Origin: Prauserella_A sp040645195
GTDB lineage: Bacteria; Actinomycetota; Actinomycetes; Mycobacteriales; Pseudonocardiaceae
Reading direction: 5' to 3'
DNA: 64,000 bases
NCBI RefSeq assembly: GCF_040645195.1
Contig: NZ_JBEYXW010000006.1
Span: forward strand, 186,001-250,000
Each line of letters opens with the position of its first letter. Within the stretch, counting starts at the first letter, position 1. The position numbers and the translations under genes were made by a program. Shown piece by piece: positions 37,146 to 45,666 of this stretch. The notes beneath the pieces are model-generated. The model ran no database searches. It saw only the letters and a program-made list of their open reading frames with translations, and was not told the DNA's origin.

Positions 37146-37903
37146 GCCCTCGGGCCGCCGGCCACGTAGATCACCTGGCCGGAGACGAACCCGGCACCGT
37201 CGCTGACCAGGAACCCGGCGACGTTGGCAATGTCCTCGGGCTCGCCGACCCTGCGCACCGGGATCTGCTGGGCCGCGGCCTTCTTGAAGTCCTCGAACGG
37301 CATGCCGACCCGCTCGGCGGTGGCGGCGGTCATCTCGGTCGCGATGAAGCCGGGTGCGATCGCGTTCACGGTCACACCGAACTGGCCGAGCTCGATCGCC
37401 AGCGTCTTGGTGAACCCCTGCAGTCCGGCCTTCGCCGTCGCGTAGTTGGCCTGCCCGCGGTTACCCAGCGCGGAGGTGCTGGAGAGGTTGACGATGCGGC
37501 CCCAGCCCTGTTCGGTCATGTGCTTCTGCACCGCGCGGCTCATGAGGAAGGCACCGCGCAGGTGCACGCCCATGACGGCGTCCCAGTCGCCCTCGCTCAT
37601 CTTGAACAGCAGGTTGTCGCGGATGATGCCGGCGTTGTTGACCAGCACCGTCGGCGGGCCGAGCTCGTCGGCGACCGTCTGGACGGCTGAGGCGACCTGG
37701 CCCGCGTCGCTGACGTCGAGTGCGACCGCGAGCGCCTTGCCGCCGCCGGCCACGATCGCGTCGGCTGCCGCCTTGGCGTTGGCCTCGTCGAGGTCGAGCA
37801 GTCCGACGGCGAATCCGTCACCTGCGAGCTTGCGGGCGATGGCGGCTCCGATACCACGGCCGGCCCCGGTGACGATCGCGACACGGGAAGGCGAGTTCGG
37901 CAC
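37142..37903 (-). CDS. FabG-type short-chain dehydrogenase, first gene of the operon
   Basis: This 253-residue SDR is intact, unlike its three neighbours: TGAGRGIGAAIA near residue 12, NNAGIIRDNLLFKM near 90, catalytic Ser in NLSSTSALGN and YATAK near 154, and the C-terminal GQVIYVAGG. The family acts on 3-ketoacyl or 3-hydroxyacyl thioesters. The GTG at 37903 has AGGAGG at ideal spacing. The operator TAAGCGTGCGCTTA starts 20 bp upstream, so the operon fabG-maoC-aph-acad is probably repressed by the TetR at 32087. Confidence 0.93.
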   Translation of the reverse strand: MPNSPSRVAIVTGAGRGIGAAIARKLAGDGFAVGLLDLDEANAKAAADAIVAGGGKALAVALDVSDAGQVASAVQTVADELGPPTVLVNNAGIIRDNLLFKMSEGDWDAVMGVHLRGAFLMSRAVQKHMTEQGWGRIVNLSSTSALGNRGQANYATAKAGLQGFTKTLAIELGQFGVTVNAIAPGFIATEMTAATAERVGMPFEDFKKAAAQQIPVRRVGEPEDIANVAGFLVSDGAGFVSGQVIYVAGGPRA

Positions 37904-37922
37904 TGGTTACCTCCTCATCGAG

Positions 37923-37936
37923 TAAGCGTGCGCTTA
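37923..37936. promoter_or_regulatory. TetR-type operator, copy 2
   Basis: TAAGCGTGCGCTTA is a perfect 14-bp palindrome 20 bp before the first gene of the acyl-CoA operon. It differs from copy 1 (32715) at one centre base, and both are followed by GC on the plus strand. Its last three bases also form the stop codon of the upstream DUF998 gene, so the site extends into coding sequence. Confidence 0.72.
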
Positions 37937-38617
37937 GCAACGTACCAGGGGAGCCGTCCCCGTGGGAGCGGCAGTGCGCCGCCGCAGCAGTCCGAGCGCG
38001 AGCGCGCCCACGGCGAGCACCTCGTTGAGCGCGAGCAGGCGCTCCACCAGACCGAGCGGGATCGCACGCCACCACGGCTCACCACCGGCCAGCATGAGCC
38101 CGACCGCACCGAGGATCACCCCGAACCAGCCCAGCGAGGTGATCGCCAGCAGCCGGGTGAGCAGGCGGGCGGCGGGGGAGTGCGGGAACGTCGCCCTCGC
38201 GGCCGCCAGTACCGCCAGCGGCAGGCACACGAAGGCAAGCACGCTGGCATAACGGTGGATCGTTCCGCCTAGGCTCGGCCCGACTGACCAGTCGGTTTTG
38301 GGGAACACGACGATGGTCAGCAGGCCCAGTATCCAGCCGGCTGCGAAGACGGTGGTCGCCGACAGTGGTCGTACCCGCCCGTTGCGTACGAGCGCGGCGA
38401 ACGCCAGCGCCGACCCGGCGGCGATGAGCAGGACCGCGACGTCGAAGAGCCACTTGCCAGTACCCAGCGCGTACTCGCTGATCGTGCGCCGCACCGGGTC
38501 CACCTCCGTGGCGAACGGCAGCACGTGCAGCAGCCCCATCAGGAGGCTTCCGATGACCAGTGCGGCGAGCCCCGCCGCAGGCAGGGTACGGTTCCGGCTC
38601 TCCGCGGCGTCCCGCAT
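37934..38617 (-). CDS. DUF998 family membrane protein
   Basis: The 227-residue integral membrane protein has six predicted hydrophobic segments and the DUF998 landmarks: RRTISEYALG near residue 44 in the first outer loop, and FPKTDWSVGPSLGGTIHRYAS near 104, which holds conserved His and Arg. GGAGGGAGCC precedes the ATG. Function of the family is unknown. The TAA stop lies inside the TetR operator of the next operon, so the two genes are packed closely but are probably separate units. Confidence 0.85.
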   Translation of the reverse strand: MRDAAESRNRTLPAAGLAALVIGSLLMGLLHVLPFATEVDPVRRTISEYALGTGKWLFDVAVLLIAAGSALAFAALVRNGRVRPLSATTVFAAGWILGLLTIVVFPKTDWSVGPSLGGTIHRYASVLAFVCLPLAVLAAARATFPHSPAARLLTRLLAITSLGWFGVILGAVGLMLAGGEPWWRAIPLGLVERLLALNEVLAVGALALGLLRRRTAAPTGTAPLVRC

Positions 38618-38680
38618 GGCTCCCTCCGCTAGCGACTCGGCCCTTGCAGGTATTGAGCCATAGGGAGCGTGAGCGCGGTG

Positions 38681-39808
38681 TCAGCCCACCACCTGGGCGA
38701 GTACGGTTCGGAACACTTCACGGTCCACTGTGGATGGTTCGATCGCGAGCCAGTCGCCGATGTCGCGAACGAACTGCTCCGGGGTCGTCGGCGGGGTTGC
38801 CCCGGCGGGCTCCGGTTCCGTGGTGATGTCGCCCGAGCGGCTCGGATACAGGATGAGCGCGCCACAGACCTCGACACCGGGCAACAGCACCTCGAACGCC
38901 GCGACACCGTCAGCCAGCCTGCTGCCGCCGCCCCGGAAGCGCTGCCCGTTGCGGTAGAGCTGCCCCGTCTCGTCGCTGTCGTAGTGCCCCGGCAGCCACA
39001 GCTTCGACTCGATCAGCACGAGGCGCCTGCCACACAGGACGGCATGGTCGATATCGGCGAACACGGAGTCCGGCCAGGCGAGACCATGAAAGATGCGCAC
39101 GCCGGGCAGCCGGGTGAGGTAGCGGGCGAGCAGGTCGGCGGTGAGCCGCTCGGCCACCTGATCGGCGTCGGCTCCCGGTGTACCGAACACACGCCTACCG
39201 CCGAACTCGCCGCGAAACGCCCGCACTGCGCGCAGTGTGGCGAGATGCCGCCGCACCAGTAGCCACGCCATCCAGCCCGCGGCGGCGAGTAGGAGCAGCC
39301 AGAGCACCAGCAGCCACACCGGCAGGGCACTGGCCAGCAGCGCGAGCGGTAATGCCAGCAGCAGCACGGTGCCCGCCGCGGCCAGTGTGGGCGCGTGCCC
39401 CGGCGAGCCGGGGTGGGCGTAATGCACGCGCGTGAGCTCGCCGACCGTATGCCACCAGGGGATCGTCGCGATGTCCACCCGGGGCCGTTGCGGGGTGAAG
39501 CCGGGCTCCTGGCCGAAACGGCGGGTCCTGGTGCGGAAACCGGGCCGCGGACGGGTCGCCGTCGTAACCGGTGCCGGGAAGTCCGTTGCCAGGACCTCGT
39601 GGTCCAGGTCGTCGTCGCGGTCGTAGGCCGCGCGGCGGATGGGGTCGCCGAGCGTCTCGTAGGCCTGGCGCAGTAGCCGGAACGTGCCCGCCGTGCCACC
39701 GGCGTCGGGATGCATCGACCGGGCGAGCGCGCGGTAGGCCGACTTGATCTCCGCGGGCGTGGCGTCCGGCCGTACCCCCAGGAGTTCGTAGTAGTCGACG
39801 TCGGGCAC
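38681..39808 (-). CDS. J-domain / two-TM / NERD nuclease-like fusion protein
   Basis: The order in 375 residues is: a J-domain (about 1-62; DYYELLGVRPDATPAEIKSA with the diagnostic HPD in RSMHPDAGG), a disordered arginine-rich linker (63-140), two or three membrane segments (about 145-190), and a NERD domain (about 200-320) with the nuclease-like acid-acid-lysine set in FADIDHAVLCGRRLVLIESK. An Hsp70-recruiting J-domain is thus tied through a membrane anchor to a presumed DNA-processing domain. GTG at 39808 has AGGAGG eight bases upstream. Function is unknown. Confidence 0.85.
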   Translation of the reverse strand: MPDVDYYELLGVRPDATPAEIKSAYRALARSMHPDAGGTAGTFRLLRQAYETLGDPIRRAAYDRDDDLDHEVLATDFPAPVTTATRPRPGFRTRTRRFGQEPGFTPQRPRVDIATIPWWHTVGELTRVHYAHPGSPGHAPTLAAAGTVLLLALPLALLASALPVWLLVLWLLLLAAAGWMAWLLVRRHLATLRAVRAFRGEFGGRRVFGTPGADADQVAERLTADLLARYLTRLPGVRIFHGLAWPDSVFADIDHAVLCGRRLVLIESKLWLPGHYDSDETGQLYRNGQRFRGGGSRLADGVAAFEVLLPGVEVCGALILYPSRSGDITTEPEPAGATPPTTPEQFVRDIGDWLAIEPSTVDREVFRTVLAQVVG

Positions 39809-39917
39809 GCTGCACCTCCTCGGCAGCGCACACAATATGGCGTGCGACGCTCAGCGGCGTCACCACCCGCCCGGCGCCGCGGTATGGAACCCTTGTGTGC
39901 TAAGCGAAGGCCGGGAC

Positions 39918-39923
39918 TACGCT
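39918..39923 (+). promoter_or_regulatory. Candidate -10 for leaderless mmuM
   Basis: TACGCT is six bases before the GTG at 39930, and no ribosome site precedes that codon. The spacing argues for a leaderless transcript and for this start over the longer open frame. Confidence 0.5.
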
Positions 39924-39929
39924 CAGTGC

Positions 39930-40844
39930 GTGCTGACGGACGAGCCCATCGTGCTCGATGGTGGCCTGGCCACCGAACTGGAGGCGCGAGGGCACGACCT
40001 GTCCGACGCGTTGTGGTCCGCGCGGCTGCTCACCGACGCGCCGGAGGAGATCGTCGCCGCCCACGTCGCGTTCTTCCGCGCGGGCGCGGCAATCGCCACC
40101 ACGGCGAGCTACCAGGCCAGCTTCGCCGGTTTCGCCGCACGCGGTATCGACCGCGCCGGTGCCGCCGCACTGCTGCGGCGCAGCGTCGAGCTCGCCCAGC
40201 GCGCCAGGGCCGAGGTCGCCGGTGATGGTCGGCGCCGCTGGGTAGCGGCCTCGGTGGGGCCCTATGGTGCGGTGCTCGCCGACGGTTCGGAGTACCGCGG
40301 CCGGTACGGACTCAGCCATCGCGAGCTGGTGGCCTTCCACCGGCCTCGCCTGGAGGTGCTCGCGGAGGCCGGGCCCGACCTGTTCGCACTGGAGACGGTG
40401 CCGGACGTCGACGAGGCCGCCGCCGAGGTCGCAGCGCTGGCCGGGGTGGGCATCCCGGCGTGGTTGTCCTACACCATCCAGCGCGGCCGCACCCGCGCTG
40501 GGCAGCGCCTTGCCGACGCCTTCGCCGTCGCGGCCGACTGCGCGCAGGTGGTCGCGGTGGGCGTCAACTGCTGCTCGCCGGACGACGTCGCCGACGCCGT
40601 CGCCGCCGCGTGGGAACTCACCGCCAAGCCCGTCGTCGTCTACCCGAACAGCGGCGAGCGCTGGGACCCCGCCGGCCGCAGGTGGACAGGGCGCTCGCGT
40701 TTCTCCGCCGAACAGGTGACCCGCTGGCGAGCAGCCGGCGCGCACCTGCTGGGTGGCTGCTGCCGCGTACGCCCGGCCGACATCGCCCGGCTGGCGCGCT
40801 CGCTCGACCGGTCGTCTGCGCCGATGCTGGACAAGCCCGCCTGA
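39930..40844 (+). CDS. mmuM: Homocysteine S-methyltransferase
   Basis: It transfers a methyl group from S-methylmethionine or S-adenosylmethionine to homocysteine, giving methionine. The 304-residue zinc enzyme has the start VLDGGLATELEARG, the zinc cysteine in VGVNCCSP near residue 210 and the closing GGCCRVRPADIARL near 272, all three expected cysteines being present. GTG at 39930 fits the family N-terminus; a longer frame to 39837 is in poorly coding sequence. No S-methylmethionine permease is adjacent. Confidence 0.93.
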   Translation: MLTDEPIVLDGGLATELEARGHDLSDALWSARLLTDAPEEIVAAHVAFFRAGAAIATTASYQASFAGFAARGIDRAGAAALLRRSVELAQRARAEVAGDGRRRWVAASVGPYGAVLADGSEYRGRYGLSHRELVAFHRPRLEVLAEAGPDLFALETVPDVDEAAAEVAALAGVGIPAWLSYTIQRGRTRAGQRLADAFAVAADCAQVVAVGVNCCSPDDVADAVAAAWELTAKPVVVYPNSGERWDPAGRRWTGRSRFSAEQVTRWRAAGAHLLGGCCRVRPADIARLARSLDRSSAPMLDKPA

Positions 40845-40854
40845 ACGCAGCCTT

Positions 40855-40860
40855 TAACCT
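40855..40860 (+). promoter_or_regulatory. Candidate -10 for leaderless Ser/Thr kinase gene
   Basis: TAACCT is six bases before the GTG at 40867, just after the mmuM stop, so the kinase gene may have its own leaderless promoter in spite of the 22-bp gap. Confidence 0.42.
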
Positions 40861-40866
40861 GTCCGC

Positions 40867-42462
40867 GTGACAGAGGACGCACCGGTGGGTGACGGGGAGG
40901 GGCGGCTGGTTGCCGGGCGCTATCGGCTGCAGAGCCGCATCGGCAGCGGTGCCATGGGCGTCGTGTGGCGAGCCGTGGACGATCGCCTCGACCGCACAGT
41001 CGCCGTCAAACAGCTGCTGCTGCCACCCGGGCTCAACGAAGATGAGACCGAGAAGGCCCGTCAGCGTGCCTTCCGCGAGGGGCGCATTGCCGCACGGCTG
41101 CAGCATCCCAACGCCATCTCGGTGTACAACGTCGCCGACGACGGCGGTCAGCCGGTGCTGGTCATGGAGTATCTGCCCTCGCACAGCCTCTCCGCTGTGC
41201 TCCAGGAGCGTGGTGTTCTGCCGCCTGCCGAGGCAGCCCGTATCGGCGCGCAGGTGGCGCTCGCACTGACCGCGGCCCACGCCGCGGGTGTCATCCATCG
41301 CGACGTCAAGCCCGGCAACATCCTCCTCGGCGCCGACGGCACGACCAAGATCACCGACTTCGGCATCTCGCGTGCGGCCGGCGACATCACCGTCACCAGC
41401 ACCGGCCTGCTCGCCGGAACACCCGCGTTCCTGTCGCCGGAGGCGGCCAGGGGCGCCGAGCCCGGATCCGCCTCGGACGTCTTTTCGCTCGGTGCGACGC
41501 TTTACGCGGCGGTGGAGGGCAGGCCGCCGTTCGGCGATGCCGGCAACGAGATCGCGCTCCTGCACACCGTCGCGACCGGACAGACCATTCCGCCGCGGCA
41601 GGCAGGTGTGCTGACGACGACACTGCAGGCCATGCTGCGGACCGAGCCCGCCGAACGGCCGACCATGGTGCAGGTCGCCGAGGCGCTGCAGGCCCTCACC
41701 GAGGGCAGGGCACCCGTTGCGGCGGACCCGCCGACACTGCCGGCGACCGCTGCGGTGGCGCCCCCGCGCCGCAGCGCCACCCGGCTGGACCTGCACCCCG
41801 CGGCAGCGCCGCCACTACCCCCACGACCTCTACCCCCTGCACCGGCGCCTGGATATCCCGCGCAGGCCGGGGGCGAACGCTCGAACCGCACCCGGATCCT
41901 GATCAGCGCACTTGCCGTGCTCGCCGCGGCCGTGGTCGGCATTCTGGTGGCGGAGCTGCTGGTCGGCGTCAGCCGGAACGACAGCGGCGCGGCGCAGACC
42001 ACGACGCCCGCGGCGACCACGTCGGCGCCACCGAGTTCGCCGCCGACCTCGTCCAGCACGTCGACGGTGCAGACCACCACGGCGGTGCAAGGCACCGCCC
42101 CGGAAGAACTCGAGCAGGCCGTCGCCGACTACTACGCGTTGCTACCGGATGACACCGACGAGGCATGGGATGGCCTCGGCCCGGGTCTGCAGGGCCAGGG
42201 ACAGAAGCGGTACGAGCGGTTCTGGAAGGACGTCGACGCCGTCTCAGTGGTCCAGCCACCGCGCGTCCAGGACGACCAGATGGTCGAGGTGACACTGGAG
42301 TTCACCATGGACGGTGGTGACGTGATCCGCGAGGTGCACCAGCTCGGCATGGTGGTCGTCAACGGCCGGCCGCTGATCGACTCCGACCAGCTGGTCTCTT
42401 CTCGGGAAGTCAGGTCCGATCGCCAGCGTGGCCGCGACGGGGAGTCCGACGACGACGGCTGA
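40867..42462 (+). CDS. Transmembrane Ser/Thr protein kinase, PASTA-less
   Basis: This 531-residue Hanks-type kinase has GSGAMGVVWRA near residue 26, the ATP lysine in VAVKQLLL, catalytic HRDVKPGN near 143, DFGISRA, and the activation segment GTPAFLSPEAARG. A proline-rich juxtamembrane region (275-340) follows, then one membrane segment (about 342-365), a Thr/Ser-rich stalk and an outer domain of about 130 residues with no PASTA repeats. The outer domain, EQAVADYYALLPDDTDEAW, is of a type found on other actinobacterial kinases. The signal is unknown. Confidence 0.92.
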   Translation: MTEDAPVGDGEGRLVAGRYRLQSRIGSGAMGVVWRAVDDRLDRTVAVKQLLLPPGLNEDETEKARQRAFREGRIAARLQHPNAISVYNVADDGGQPVLVMEYLPSHSLSAVLQERGVLPPAEAARIGAQVALALTAAHAAGVIHRDVKPGNILLGADGTTKITDFGISRAAGDITVTSTGLLAGTPAFLSPEAARGAEPGSASDVFSLGATLYAAVEGRPPFGDAGNEIALLHTVATGQTIPPRQAGVLTTTLQAMLRTEPAERPTMVQVAEALQALTEGRAPVAADPPTLPATAAVAPPRRSATRLDLHPAAAPPLPPRPLPPAPAPGYPAQAGGERSNRTRILISALAVLAAAVVGILVAELLVGVSRNDSGAAQTTTPAATTSAPPSSPPTSSSTSTVQTTTAVQGTAPEELEQAVADYYALLPDDTDEAWDGLGPGLQGQGQKRYERFWKDVDAVSVVQPPRVQDDQMVEVTLEFTMDGGDVIREVHQLGMVVVNGRPLIDSDQLVSSREVRSDRQRGRDGESDDDG

Positions 42463-42556
42463 TGTCGCCGGGGTGGTCAACTGGGAATCGTGCCTGGTGA
42501 GGTAGTTTTGGCCGGCCCGAACCGACATGCCGCACCAGTGATCAGCCGGGGATACC

Positions 42557-44620
42557 TTGCAGGAGAACAGCTCGACCGACCAGCCGCAGGCGGCCACCCA
42601 CGATGGTGCCGCCGTCGAGATGGCGCAGGTCACCCAGGATACCGCTGACGCGACCGTCGAGATGGCGGTAAAGCCAGCCACTGAGCAGCCGCAGGCCACC
42701 CAGGACGCCGCTGACGCGACCGTCGAGATTGCACTCGAGCCCGTGGCCACGGCGCCTGAGGAGTCGGAAGTGGACTCCGCGCGCACCCGGAAGCTGCGCA
42801 AGGCCGGGATCATCACGGCAGCCGTCGTCGGTGGGCTCGCTGTGCTGTATGGGCTGGATCTCCTGCTCACCCAGGGAGATGTCGCGCGGGGGCGGACCGT
42901 GGCCGGCGTCGACGTGGCCGGTATGACCAGCGCCGACGCCGAGGCACTCCTGCGCACCGAGTTGGAGCCCCGGCTGGGCGAGCCGGTTCGGCTCGCCGCG
43001 GCGGGCGCGGACCACACCCTTGATCCGGCCGAGTCCGGGCTTCGGATCGACTGGGCGGCGACCGTTGAGCAGGCCACCCAGCAGCCACTGAACCCGTTCA
43101 CCCGGCTGGCATCGTTTTTCACCACCGACGAAATCGGTGTCGTCTCAGCGACCGAGCCGCAGCGCTTCGACGCGGCACTGGGACGCCTGCGGGACGAGAT
43201 CGACCGCGACGCGGTCGAGGGCACCGTTCGCTTCGACGGGCTCACCCCGGTGGCCGAGAACCCGGTGCCGGGTGTGCGGCTCGACTTGCCCCACGCCCGC
43301 GCGCAGATCCTGAGGGACTGGGCCTCACGCGGCCCCCTGGTACTGCCCGTGACCGAGCTACCGGTACGGACCACCCCCGAATCGGTGCAGACTGCGCTCG
43401 CCCAGATCGCTGCACCCGCAGTGTCCGGTCCGGTCGCCGTGCGTGGCGAGGGCAAGGACGCCGACCTGCGGCCCGAGGTGATCGCCGCGGCGCTGACCTT
43501 CGAGCCAAGGGAGGACGGCTCGCTGGCGCCGAAGATCGACCAGCGTCCCGTCGTCGATGCGGTCGGCCCCGAGCTGGCCTCCACCGAGGAGCGTGGCCGC
43601 AGCGCCCGGTTCGACTTCACCGGCGGCAAGGTCACCATCGAACCATCCACCCACGGCCGCGGCATCGACTGGGCCGCCACGGTCGGGCAGCTGCCCGACG
43701 TGCTGCGCAACCGTGGGGACCGGGAGGTCACCGCGACCTACGCGGCGCAGCCCGCCGCACTGACCACCGAGGCCGCGCAGCAGCTCGGCATCAAGGAGGT
43801 CATCGGCGAGTTCACCACGCAGGGCTTCGCCTACGACTCCGGCATCAACATCCGCACGGTCGCCGAAAAGGTCGATGGTGCGGTCGTCAAACCGGGCGAG
43901 ACGTTCAGCCTCAACGGCTATACCGGGCCGCGCGGCACGGAGCAGGGTTACGTCTACGCCGGTGTCATCGAAAGCGGCCGACCTGGCCGGGCGGTCGGTG
44001 GCGGTATCTCCCAGTTCGCGACGACCCTGTTCAACGCCGGGTATTTCGCCGGGATGAAGGATACCGAGCACAAAGAGCACAGCTACTACATCTCCCGCTA
44101 CCCGGAGGGCAGGGAGGCCACGGTCTTCCAGAACCCGGACGGCTCCAGCGTCATCGACCTGAAGTTCACCAACGACAGCCAGACCGGCGTGGTCATTCAG
44201 ACCATCTGGACTCCGTCGGACATCACTGTGCGGCTGTGGGGCACCAAGCGCTACGACATCCAGTCGATCACCGGTGAACGGTTCAACTACACCTCCCCGT
44301 GGACCGATGTCATGCCGGCGGGCAACTGCTCGCCCAGCAGCGGCGCGAGCGGTTTCAGTGTCAACGACACCCGCGTGATCCGGGAAACCGGTACGGGCGA
44401 GGAGGTTCGCCGCGAGACCCGCACGGTGGTCTACCGGGCGCAGCCGCGCATCGTATGTCAGGAGCCGGAACCCGAACCTGAACCCGAACCGGAGCCGAGC
44501 CCCACGTCGTCGTCGCAGCCACAGCCGGACGCCGGCTCCACGCCGGTCCCGGAACCGGAACCCGAATCTGGCGACAGCGACGACCAGCAGACCTCCGACG
44601 CGCCGGCTGGCGACGGCTGA
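42557..44620 (+). CDS. VanW family cell-surface protein
   Basis: The 687-residue protein has a cytoplasmic Thr/Glu-rich tail with a near-repeat (ATVEMAVKPATEQ, then ATVEIALEPVATA), one membrane segment near 82-102, two peptidoglycan-binding-like (YoaR-type) repeats from about 115 to 410, and the VanW domain near 415-560 (FSLNGYTGPRGTEQGYVYAG, then AVGGGISQFATTLFNAGYFAG). A low-complexity Glu-Pro/Ser tail ends the protein, as expected for wall-spanning stalks. TTG start at 42557. Possibly a target of the neighbouring kinase, since the Thr-rich tail is inside the cell; this is inference. Despite the name there is no vancomycin gene set. Confidence 0.88.
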   Translation: MQENSSTDQPQAATHDGAAVEMAQVTQDTADATVEMAVKPATEQPQATQDAADATVEIALEPVATAPEESEVDSARTRKLRKAGIITAAVVGGLAVLYGLDLLLTQGDVARGRTVAGVDVAGMTSADAEALLRTELEPRLGEPVRLAAAGADHTLDPAESGLRIDWAATVEQATQQPLNPFTRLASFFTTDEIGVVSATEPQRFDAALGRLRDEIDRDAVEGTVRFDGLTPVAENPVPGVRLDLPHARAQILRDWASRGPLVLPVTELPVRTTPESVQTALAQIAAPAVSGPVAVRGEGKDADLRPEVIAAALTFEPREDGSLAPKIDQRPVVDAVGPELASTEERGRSARFDFTGGKVTIEPSTHGRGIDWAATVGQLPDVLRNRGDREVTATYAAQPAALTTEAAQQLGIKEVIGEFTTQGFAYDSGINIRTVAEKVDGAVVKPGETFSLNGYTGPRGTEQGYVYAGVIESGRPGRAVGGGISQFATTLFNAGYFAGMKDTEHKEHSYYISRYPEGREATVFQNPDGSSVIDLKFTNDSQTGVVIQTIWTPSDITVRLWGTKRYDIQSITGERFNYTSPWTDVMPAGNCSPSSGASGFSVNDTRVIRETGTGEEVRRETRTVVYRAQPRIVCQEPEPEPEPEPEPSPTSSSQPQPDAGSTPVPEPEPESGDSDDQQTSDAPAGDG

Positions 44621-45013
44621 CCAGGCCTGCCTGGTCGCCGATGCGGTTGTCCCACTGGGCTGGCTACGGTTCCAGGCGTACACCGCGAACGCGCTGCGGA
44701 TCATCGGCTGCGCCACATTGCGCACCCGGACGCCGCCGGGCGTCGCCATCGCGAGCGGTTACCCGCACAGGCACAGGGTATGCCGTGTACGGGGTTGCGA
44801 ACAGCCGGACCAGGTCTGAGTGGACTACTCGTGCTGTGTGGATGCTCCGCGCCGGGCATGGACATTGAAATGGTTCATTCCAGCCGGTTGTGGATCACGT
44901 GATCGCCGACCCGCTCGTCGATGTCGGGCACACCGAGAAGCGGCGTGGACGGACCGTCAGGGCCCGAGGTCCACTGTACCGACCGGTGCCAGACGAACGC
45001 GCCGCGAGAATCG
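44621..45013. other. 393-bp gap between convergent genes, nothing convincing
   Basis: Short frames exist on both strands but none has a ribosome site, family resemblance or consistent codon use. No repeat units of the 21-bp family and no strong hairpin were seen. It may be decayed sequence. Confidence 0.5.
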
Positions 45014-45610
45014 TCAACGGGCGAAGAGGCCCATGAGGGTGCCGGAGGCGAGGGTATGCCCCGCGACGGCGGCGTGCACGTCGCGGCCGGTCGCACCCGA
45101 GCCGAGCCCGAGCGGGCGATCAACGGCGTAGACACGGAAAAAGTAGCGGTGTGCATTGTCGCCGACCGGTGGCTGCGGCCCACCCCAGCCGAGGTCCCCG
45201 AAGCCGTTGCTGCCCGTCGTCGCACCGGAGGGCAGGCTGCCCTCCCGCACCCCACCGCAGTCGGCTGGGAGACCGGTGACCACCCAATGCGTGAACGTAC
45301 CCCCAGGCGCGTCCGGATCCTCGCACAGCAGCGCCAGTTCCACGGTGCCGTCCGGGGCCTGGCCCCACTCGAGCGGTGGCGACACGTTGCCGCCCTGGCG
45401 GGAGTAGCGCTCAGGGATGAGCATGTGGTCGCTGAACGCGGCACTGTGCAGCTCCAGGTTTCCGGTGCCGGGGGGCTCGTCGTTCGCAGGTTCGTGGTCG
45501 CCCTTCGCGGCGCGCTTGGGGTTGCCTTGCCGCCGCGCATCGTCGGCGGGCTGGTCGGGCTGGCTCTCCTCACGGTCGGTACGCGACCGTCCGCGGCGCA
45601 TGTGCGGCAT
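45014..45610 (-). CDS. YbhB/YbcL family PEBP-like protein
   Basis: The 198-residue phosphatidylethanolamine-binding protein homologue starts with a long hydrophilic, charged extension (1-50). The PEBP core follows: IPERYSRQGGNVSPPLEWG near residue 65-83, CEDPDAPGGTFTHWVVTGLP near 95-114 with the ligand-pocket Asp and His, and RYFFRVYAVD near 155. GGAGGAACTC precedes the ATG. It is downstream of selD on the same strand with a 56-bp gap, so read-through is possible, but no functional tie to selenium is known. Confidence 0.9.
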   Translation of the reverse strand: MPHMRRGRSRTDREESQPDQPADDARRQGNPKRAAKGDHEPANDEPPGTGNLELHSAAFSDHMLIPERYSRQGGNVSPPLEWGQAPDGTVELALLCEDPDAPGGTFTHWVVTGLPADCGGVREGSLPSGATTGSNGFGDLGWGGPQPPVGDNAHRYFFRVYAVDRPLGLGSGATGRDVHAAVAGHTLASGTLMGLFAR

Positions 45611-45666
45611 GAGTTCCTCCTTCCCGGCTCCGTGACGAGGGTTGCCGTGTTCGCAGACGGCGAAAC

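Noticed and set aside
42557..44620. Vancomycin resistance locus
   Set aside because: VanW-domain proteins are common surface proteins; no vanHAX ligase, dehydrogenase or dipeptidase genes are present.
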